Origin: CAZBEA01 sp964490835 | GTDB taxonomy: Bacteria > Patescibacteriota > Microgenomatia > Levybacterales > GWA1-39-11 | Direction of reading: 5' to 3' | Assembly (NCBI GenBank): GCA_964490835.1 | Contig: CAZBEA010000020.1 | Location: 1 to 14,116 of the forward strand | DNA length: 14,116 bases | Part shown: positions 7,100 to 13,250 of the stretch, one piece after another | How the letters are laid out: each line of letters begins with the position of its first letter | Numbering within the stretch: position 1 is the first letter of the stretch | Position numbers and translations under genes: made by a program | Notes under the pieces: model-generated | The model's input: the letters and a program-made list of their open reading frames with translations, nothing else | What the model was told of the DNA's origin: nothing | Database searches by the model: none

Positions 7100-8741
7100 G
7101 GAAAACTTCTGAACCATCTTTTCTTTTGATTGTATCAATTACATTCGACTCTTCTATTGTATTACACAGGCTGCTATTTACGTATAGTATTTCCTTTTTT
7201 CCCGTAACAATCCTCTTGTCTCCGCTAATCTTTGCTGTCAATGGACATTCATCGGTAACAAATTCAAATTTGTCGAATGGTACTCTGTCAAAATCATGCG
7301 TTAATAGATTTTTTGTCTGATCTTGAAATACCTTTGGATCAAACTTTAAGAATACTAGAAAGAAAATTGTTGGTGCAGACTCCCGATTTGTAATAACAAT
7401 CTTTTTATAGCCTGGGCTTCTTTCATTAATAATGCGCACCAGATCTTTGTATCCGTCATTTCGAAACCATGGTCTATAAACAGGCATGTGAATATAATAT
7501 TGACGAAGATAAAAAACAATTGAAAATGCAAAAAGTATTCCCAAAAACCCAACACTCACCATGCGTATTTTTTTATTTTTGAAGTACGTTATAAAATCGA
7601 AAAGTCCAACAGATGCGATCAAACACAAGATCGGAGCCATAAAAAGTGTTCGCTGCTGGTTGGGAATATCATCGAAGGCAAGAGCGCTCCCAATCGGTAC
7701 AAAAAGAAGAGTTCCTCCAATAAAATAAAATAATTTTTTATGTTTTGTATATAGAGAATACAAACCGAAAATAATAAAAGGAAGCATAACCAAATAAACA
7801 ATTCCCGTCAAGGGAACTCTATACCGATCCGGAAGTGAATTCTCAGTAAAAAGAAATTCAAAGGAAAAATGATCAAAGTAATTTTTTATAAACTCATCCG
7901 AATATCCAAGTAACTTGTTATGAAATATACGCGATACCAAAGGTTGCACTCCTGCTACCGCTTCTTGAGTTATTTGCTCATTTATAACAAGCTGCGTCTG
8001 GTCTGTTGAAAAAATGCTAACCGTTTGAATACGAAGAGCAAGATTGGGAGAAATTAAAATGAGAAAAATCGGAATAACAATCACAAACAGGAAAGAAAAT
8101 AATGAGCAAGCTATTTCCGTCCTTTTTCTGGGAACAAAGCATAAAAAGAGAAGAGGCAAATAAAATGGCAAGAACGAACGTGGCGCTTGATACAAAAAAA
8201 TCGTAATAAAAAAACATATAAAAGCACCAATAAAAAGAGCAATCCCTGTCCGTCTCGCCCAAAGAATATACAAATATGTACCGAGCAACAAAAAGAACAC
8301 GACGATCACATTTTCTGTCGCAGTTCGAGACATATTAACATGCCAGGGAAGAACTGCAAGAAAAAATGATGCCAATGAACCAATGATAAAACCCTCTTTT
8401 CTTTTTTTAAAAAGCTCATGAACGAGAAGAAATAACATACCTATACTCGCTGTTCCGAAAAATGCCGATGCGGCTCTGATTGAGAATTCATTAAACCCAA
8501 AAATTAACATAAAAGGTATCGAAAGATATGAGTATCCCCCGGGAGAGTACAAGAAAGATTTAAAATGTATAGGCAAAAATTCACCCGTCATGTCTTTTCC
8601 GGTTTTTAAAATTGAGAATGCGTTATATCCCAGAAATGCCTCATCACGATGGAGAACTGGAAATTGTGACAGATAAACAAATCGCAGAACAAAACCAATC
8701 ACAATTATTACCACGATTAATAATCTTTGATTCCTTTTCAT
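7080..8741 (-). CDS. GT39/PMT-like membrane glycosyltransferase (paralogue, two-cysteine tail), first of the array
   Basis: A polytopic membrane protein of 553 residues. After the first helix (about 7-24) comes the outside loop with D33-E34 and D50 seventeen residues later. PWxxxxSRxxxE lies at 132-143. The outside block N-K...Y is at 275-301, where the final NG of the other paralogues is EN. A DDIPNQQR stretch near 357-364 matches DSPNIHR in the gene at 3949-2315. The soluble tail, from about 418, carries C499 (followed by P) and C526 and ends with an RKDGSEVF strand, the same layout as that gene. This points to a shared tail domain, perhaps disulfide-bonded outside the cell. The ATG overlaps the PTPS-related gene's stop as ATGA. 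The family role is GT-C sugar transfer from a lipid-phosphate donor; the acceptor is unknown. Confidence 0.88.
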   Translation of the reverse strand: MKRNQRLLIVVIIVIGFVLRFVYLSQFPVLHRDEAFLGYNAFSILKTGKDMTGEFLPIHFKSFLYSPGGYSYLSIPFMLIFGFNEFSIRAASAFFGTASIGMLFLLVHELFKKRKEGFIIGSLASFFLAVLPWHVNMSRTATENVIVVFFLLLGTYLYILWARRTGIALFIGAFICFFITIFLYQAPRSFLPFYLPLLFLCFVPRKRTEIACSLFSFLFVIVIPIFLILISPNLALRIQTVSIFSTDQTQLVINEQITQEAVAGVQPLVSRIFHNKLLGYSDEFIKNYFDHFSFEFLFTENSLPDRYRVPLTGIVYLVMLPFIIFGLYSLYTKHKKLFYFIGGTLLFVPIGSALAFDDIPNQQRTLFMAPILCLIASVGLFDFITYFKNKKIRMVSVGFLGILFAFSIVFYLRQYYIHMPVYRPWFRNDGYKDLVRIINERSPGYKKIVITNRESAPTIFFLVFLKFDPKVFQDQTKNLLTHDFDRVPFDKFEFVTDECPLTAKISGDKRIVTGKKEILYVNSSLCNTIEESNVIDTIKRKDGSEVFHVTVLK

Positions 8742-10357
8742 GTAATTATTTTATTGAAAAGTTTGCGACTGTACACTAAGAAAAATATTCCACCCAAGGC
8801 AGAAAGTGAGAGCATAATCGAAAATATTCTCACTTTTGTTTCTTCAAAAACTACTAAAATCTCATGCTCACCGCGCGGAACCCTAAATGTAATAAGCCCT
8901 CTATGACCCGGATCTTGGAATTGTATTCCCGTTTCAATTCCGTCAACAAAAACTTTCCAGCCGGGAAAGTAATATGTATTATCGACAATATTCATTTCCG
9001 TCTCTGCACGAACATGTATGAGATGTTTGGTGCTTTTCCTCTGCTCAGAATTTATACTTCCAATTCCCTCAATTATTTCGATACTCTTTCCCGGCCTCTC
9101 AAAAGCATCTCCTGCCGACCATATTGATGTAGCTTCACCATGAAAATAAGTAGTCCCTGGGAATGAATAGTAAAATGCATCGTCATAATATGTGTATTCT
9201 CGAGTACGAATAAACGGAATAGTTGAAAGGACTGAAACAAGCAAAATTAAATATAACCATTTACCGTTACGAATCCGATCAAGTCCAAACGTTATCAAAA
9301 CGAGAGCAGAAAACGTCGAAAGGATTATCAAGCGCCAGGGAAATTGAAAAAGTTTTAATACTTGTATGTTCTCCCAAAGAAAACGTGAAATTGGAAGAGC
9401 TAAGAAAAAACCAATGAGAAAAATTGCAACCCAAAATATTGACTCTTTTATCTTCATTTTTAATCTGACCAGCATAATAACCGAGATACATAAAGCTATA
9501 AAATAGAATAATCCAAGCTGAGGAGCAAGACCGTCTGTAGCATTGATACTTGCTCCAAATCCCCATGGGGAATGAATAAAATCTATGGGTGATGAGAAAA
9601 AATTACTACGAAAAAAATCTCCGACAAAAATTTTTGCATTCGTATATTTTGACTCAAGAATTGCCGGAATCCAAAAAAATGAAGATAGTGCAAGTCCGAG
9701 TGGAATTATTACAGAGGCAAGAGCTTTCTTCTTGAGTGTTGGTACAAATAATAGAATATACAACAAAACAATAGGTGTAAACAGGAGGCTTACACCATTG
9801 TGAGAAAGAATTAGAAGCGCATAAAAAACGCTCCCCAAAACCAATGTTAGGACATCGCTCTTTTTTCTAAACGACTCAATACTATACCAAATAAGTGGTA
9901 TAAATACGTACGCAAGAAGTTCTCCGATATCTCCTCGTACGTACATATTGAGAATATGATACGGCGCAATCATATATAACACCGATGAAACGAGTGCGAC
10001 GTCGCGTCTCACAAATTGTTTGGCAAAAAAATAATAAGCAACTGCCCCACCAGCAAATGATAGAAAAAGAATTATCTTAAATGATCCGACAATACTAAAA
10101 CCAATCAAATGAAAAATAAAGGCCATCGTATACGGCAATGGGTAGAAGAAAATGAACACCGCAGAGCCGTACGAATAATTCAAATTCCCTGCCCACCGGA
10201 CCGGAAAGTGACCGTCCATTATTGCCGATGAATACGATGCAATTCGTGCCAGGTGGTTTTCTCCGTCATGTGTTAGAAAAATACCGCTGCTAAAAAGTGG
10301 GAAAAAGTAAAAAAGCAATATAAGACCTAAAAGAAAGAAAAAAAATTTATTTCGCAT
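8738..10357 (-). CDS. PTPS-related polytopic membrane protein (putative GT-C) with YfhO-like tail
   Basis: A protein of 539 residues that I recognise as the '6-pyruvoyl-tetrahydropterin synthase-related' membrane family (PF10131-like). That name is historical; nothing here suggests pterin synthesis. Visible family landmarks are HDGENH at 30-35 in the first outside loop, RGDIGE at 141-146, LSHN at 184-187 and FFWIPAILE near 227-235. The acidic first loop after helix one resembles that of GT-C glycosyltransferases, so a lipid-linked sugar transferase is the best guess. The tail at 462-507 (YYFPGWKVFVDG, then RGLITFRVPRGEHE) matches the C-terminal module of YfhO-type proteins and is followed by a last membrane helix at about 511-533. 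The start lies 11 bases inside the upstream gene with no strong ribosome site. It sits just ahead of the six GT39-like genes. Confidence 0.82.
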   Translation of the reverse strand: MRNKFFFFLLGLILLFYFFPLFSSGIFLTHDGENHLARIASYSSAIMDGHFPVRWAGNLNYSYGSAVFIFFYPLPYTMAFIFHLIGFSIVGSFKIILFLSFAGGAVAYYFFAKQFVRRDVALVSSVLYMIAPYHILNMYVRGDIGELLAYVFIPLIWYSIESFRKKSDVLTLVLGSVFYALLILSHNGVSLLFTPIVLLYILLFVPTLKKKALASVIIPLGLALSSFFWIPAILESKYTNAKIFVGDFFRSNFFSSPIDFIHSPWGFGASINATDGLAPQLGLFYFIALCISVIMLVRLKMKIKESIFWVAIFLIGFFLALPISRFLWENIQVLKLFQFPWRLIILSTFSALVLITFGLDRIRNGKWLYLILLVSVLSTIPFIRTREYTYYDDAFYYSFPGTTYFHGEATSIWSAGDAFERPGKSIEIIEGIGSINSEQRKSTKHLIHVRAETEMNIVDNTYYFPGWKVFVDGIETGIQFQDPGHRGLITFRVPRGEHEILVVFEETKVRIFSIMLSLSALGGIFFLVYSRKLFNKIIT

Positions 10358-11585
10358 TTTTATCTTTTAGGTTCGGCCAGAAGTATCCTATTAAAACCAG
10401 CATTGAGATGTATCCGATGTGACTGTTATTGAAATAGCGGGAAAAATACCAATACACAAAAAGGAATATCGCATAAAGAAATATTGCATGCTTTACAGAA
10501 TTCTTTTTAGACTGATATCTCAAGAGAAAAACAATGAGCGGGATACAAATCAGAGCCTGAAACACTACAAATGGGAAAGGTTCGGTCAGACTCTTTATCC
10601 AACCCAATTGATGAGCAAGGACACCAAACCCATACCCTGAAATGGGGTAACTATGTTCGGTATTTCCTGAGAGGTAAAGTACCGTACTTGTTATATATGC
10701 TTTTGTGTCCCAAATTAAAAATGGAAGAGCAATAACAACGCATACTGCAAAAAATGGAAGAAGGTCGATAACTGTTCTTTTTATATTCTTTTTGTTCTTT
10801 ATGAATAAGTAAAAAAGGAAGAACGGGAAAAATGGCCAAACCGATTGCTTGATCATAAATGATAATGCTATCAAAATCCCGCCAAGTTTGTTTTTATCTA
10901 GCTGAAGAAGATATAACCCCGCCAATAAAAATGCCAGCATAAAAATATCCGATCTTCCCTCAAGGGTATATCCGATTGTTGCAGGATTGAATGCAAGAAG
11001 TGCAATGAATTGCCATTTCTTCTCGTGATCCTTCACGATTTTGCCTGCAATAACAAGCATTGCAAAAAATAAAAAGAACAATGGCATTCTACCGTCAAAG
11101 AACCCGAATAGCTTTATTCCTATACCGTAGAAGGGGACAGAAAAAAGGAGATAAAACGGTTCCATTACGAAATGGTACAGTGCAGGATTAATGGCATTCT
11201 CAGAATAATGCCATTGCTCAAGAAACGTTCCAAAATATGTTGTCGAGTATGGATTTACCCCGTCGAGAAAGAATCTAATCGCAGCTTCAAGTTGTAAAAT
11301 GATGTCATGAATTTGGTAAATGGGATGATTTATGTGGCGAACAATAATGCTTGCAACAAATCCTGCTCCTAAAGTAGAAACGATTAATAAACCATATATT
11401 ACACTCTTCAGCTTTTCATAGTATTTTTTGGTACTGAGAAAAATATCACTTGCGACTGCAGAAATAAGCAATAGAAAAATAAATGTAAAAATCGCATATG
11501 GAGTATCGGCCGGTCCAAGACGATACGTCATAATAAATGGAATTGAGAGTCCAAAAAACAGCACTGTCGAAAGACGTACGTTCAT
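10347..11585 (-). CDS. GT-C-like polytopic membrane protein (GT87/DUF2029-like)
   Basis: A very hydrophobic protein of 412 residues with roughly ten predicted membrane helices and no large soluble tail. The first big outside loop has H93-D94 and then DGVNPY at 108-113, a pattern typical of DUF2029/GT87-type mannosyltransferases. Further on are EGRSDIF at 209-215 and KQSVWPFFPF at 246-255, both common in that group. Such enzymes move a sugar, often mannose, from a polyprenyl-phosphate donor to a glycan on the outer face of the membrane. The gene starts 10 bases after the stop of a polyprenyl-phosphate hexose synthase-like gene, which would supply a fitting donor. The sugar and acceptor are not readable. 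The assignment to GT87 rather than another GT-C family is from pattern memory only. Confidence 0.72.
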   Translation of the reverse strand: MNVRLSTVLFFGLSIPFIMTYRLGPADTPYAIFTFIFLLLISAVASDIFLSTKKYYEKLKSVIYGLLIVSTLGAGFVASIIVRHINHPIYQIHDIILQLEAAIRFFLDGVNPYSTTYFGTFLEQWHYSENAINPALYHFVMEPFYLLFSVPFYGIGIKLFGFFDGRMPLFFLFFAMLVIAGKIVKDHEKKWQFIALLAFNPATIGYTLEGRSDIFMLAFLLAGLYLLQLDKNKLGGILIALSFMIKQSVWPFFPFFLFYLFIKNKKNIKRTVIDLLPFFAVCVVIALPFLIWDTKAYITSTVLYLSGNTEHSYPISGYGFGVLAHQLGWIKSLTEPFPFVVFQALICIPLIVFLLRYQSKKNSVKHAIFLYAIFLFVYWYFSRYFNNSHIGYISMLVLIGYFWPNLKDKNAK

Positions 11586-11595
11586 ATCTTCTAGA

Positions 11596-12309
11596 TTAAT
11601 TCGAAAATCTATACTTTATCAATGTCCACAAAGCAATACTCCCATCGTGGAATGTTCTGATTTTTTTACCTTCATCAAAACCCCTGGGTTTTGTTTTGAT
11701 GGGAATCTCAAGAATTCTAATTCCTTTTTTTAATATTTTTGCTGTAATTTCCGGCTCAAAATTAAAAGAGCGGGATTTAAGCCTCATCCCTTTTATTACA
11801 CTTCTTTCAAAAGCTTTGTAACATGTCTCCATATCCGAAATCGGGTATCCAAACATCACAGTTGTAGCCAAACTCAAAAATTTGTTACCAAAAAAATGAA
11901 GCAAAAGTGGAGTTTTATTTTTACCGAAGAAGACAGGCTTCATTTTCAACCTCGTTCCATACACAACTCTCGCTTTTTTCTCTATAATAGGCTTTATTAT
12001 TTTAGGAATATCACTTGGATTATATTCAAGATCCGCATCTTGGATAATAATAACATCTCCTGTCGCTGACCCAAAACCTGTTCTTACCGCAGCGCCTTTC
12101 CCCTTATTTTTAGCGTGATGGATAACTACTATTTGCGGGTAGTGTTGCTTGATTCTTTCGATAACTTCACGAGTTGTATCTGATGAGCCGTCATTCACCA
12201 CAATTATTTCTTTTTCCACAGGAGATAACTCAAGATTTATGAGTTTTGACAGCATTTCACCGATGGTTCTGTCTTCGTTATAGGCAGGAACAACAATTGA
12301 TAACTTCAT
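11596..12309 (-). CDS. GT2 polyprenyl-phosphate hexose synthase-like enzyme (DPM1-like)
   Basis: A soluble protein of 237 residues and a textbook GT2 fold of the dolichol-phosphate mannose synthase type. It has VVPAYNE at 6-12, VNDGSSD at 38-44, KNKGKGAAVRTG at 67-78, the metal-binding DADLEY at 91-96, YGTR at 117-120, and the family-typical DMETCYKAF at 159-167 and FNFEPEITAK at 182-191. There is no C-terminal membrane domain, so it is the short bacterial form. The expected reaction is transfer of mannose or glucose from a nucleotide sugar to polyprenyl phosphate on the cytoplasmic face. The product is the donor class that GT-C enzymes use, and eight GT-C-type candidates follow in the same block. 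Its ATG overlaps the upstream GT2 stop as ATGA. The hexose and the exact lipid are inferred, not seen. Confidence 0.88.
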   Translation of the reverse strand: MKLSIVVPAYNEDRTIGEMLSKLINLELSPVEKEIIVVNDGSSDTTREVIERIKQHYPQIVVIHHAKNKGKGAAVRTGFGSATGDVIIIQDADLEYNPSDIPKIIKPIIEKKARVVYGTRLKMKPVFFGKNKTPLLLHFFGNKFLSLATTVMFGYPISDMETCYKAFERSVIKGMRLKSRSFNFEPEITAKILKKGIRILEIPIKTKPRGFDEGKKIRTFHDGSIALWTLIKYRFSN

Positions 12310-13250
12310 GAGGTTTTAAAAATAATTTCCTTATCATGCAAAACAAAATATTTTTTTTGCTGATGTTTTTTTTCAATTATAACAGGAATTTTTAACAGGG
12401 CAAGGAAAAATCCCTTTAAAAATGCCGTGTCCCAGCGAAAAATTGCCTTTACTAAATGGTACGGCAAAAAAATAATGTGCTGTATAAGGAAATTTGTGTC
12501 GGTTATAGATTTCCAAAGAAAGATAAATTGATTTCGATACGCAGTAGTGTTAATTTTATTTTTTTTATAGTGAGTCTTAATTGCCCCCTCTTCGTGACGG
12601 TGTTCGACAACGCATGATTTGTCAAAAAATAGTTCATATCCTGCTTTTTGCGCTCTGTATGATAAATCAATATCCTCCCAATAAAAAGGATTAAATATCG
12701 TATCAAAACCTTTTATTCTCTTAAACTTTTGAGCATCAACCATACTACTCCCTCCCGATACCCAAAATGTATCTGTTTTATCATCCACTTCTCCCTTTTT
12801 ATGCACCAAAATCCCCCTCTTCCACATCCCAATTCCTCTTCCCCGTAACACCGTCCCATCTGGCTCTATGCTCTTATCCATACATCCGACAGCAAATAGC
12901 TGGGGATTATCACCGAATCGCCCAACAAGCCTGTCCAAAAAATCATTTTCCGGAACTGCGTCAGAATTTAGAAAAAGAATATAGTCGGAACTTTCGGAAA
13001 AAGCACCCGTATTCACAGCCGAGGAAAATCCATGATTTATTTTATGCTTGATCAGTGTGACGGGAATATCAAAACGTGACTCACCAAGAAATTTTTCCAA
13101 CTTTCGCACTTCCTCTGTTTTTGACCCGTCGTCTACAATAACGACTTTCGTATCGCTTCGCTTTTTGAGAATTTCGTTTATTCTGGGTAGATTATTCGAA
13201 ATGAGCGAGAACCCGTTGTAATTTGGGATAACAATGAGAATTTTTTTCAT
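12306..13250 (-). CDS. GT2 glycosyltransferase, rhamnosyltransferase-like
   Basis: A protein of 314 residues with a GT2 GT-A domain. It has VIPNYNG at 7-13, VDDGS at 39-43, NHGFSSAVNTG at 72-82, the donor/metal motif NSDAVP at 95-100, the WVSGGSSM segment at 163-170, and the acceptor-side motif YWEDIDLSYRAQKAGY at 190-205 containing the likely catalytic acids E192-D193, followed by H217. This layout matches the WcaA/rhamnosyltransferase group that adds a sugar to a growing polysaccharide or lipid-linked glycan in the cytoplasm. A hydrophobic, basic stretch near 254-292 could rest on the membrane. It overlaps the upstream YfhO-like gene as ATGA, and the next gene starts inside its own stop. 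Sugar specificity cannot be read. Confidence 0.86.
   Translation of the reverse strand: MKKILIVIPNYNGFSLISNNLPRINEILKKRSDTKVVIVDDGSKTEEVRKLEKFLGESRFDIPVTLIKHKINHGFSSAVNTGAFSESSDYILFLNSDAVPENDFLDRLVGRFGDNPQLFAVGCMDKSIEPDGTVLRGRGIGMWKRGILVHKKGEVDDKTDTFWVSGGSSMVDAQKFKRIKGFDTIFNPFYWEDIDLSYRAQKAGYELFFDKSCVVEHRHEEGAIKTHYKKNKINTTAYRNQFIFLWKSITDTNFLIQHIIFLPYHLVKAIFRWDTAFLKGFFLALLKIPVIIEKKHQQKKYFVLHDKEIIFKTS

Noticed and set aside
7100..7138. Longer N-terminus for the gene at 7099-5450, from TTG at 7138 or ATG at 7117
   Set aside because: The extension would enlarge the overlap to 38-59 bases and add residues before the first helix that no paralogue has. The ATG at 7099 matches paralogue spacing. The ATG at 7117 has a weak purine-rich upstream stretch and cannot be excluded.
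8738..10357. 6-pyruvoyl-tetrahydropterin synthase activity
   Set aside because: The family name suggests it, but the protein is a polytopic membrane protein with no sign of the soluble enzyme. The name is historical.
11586..11595. Promoter or terminator in the only intergenic gap
   Set aside because: Ten bases are too few for either, and no inverted repeat with a T-run is seen.
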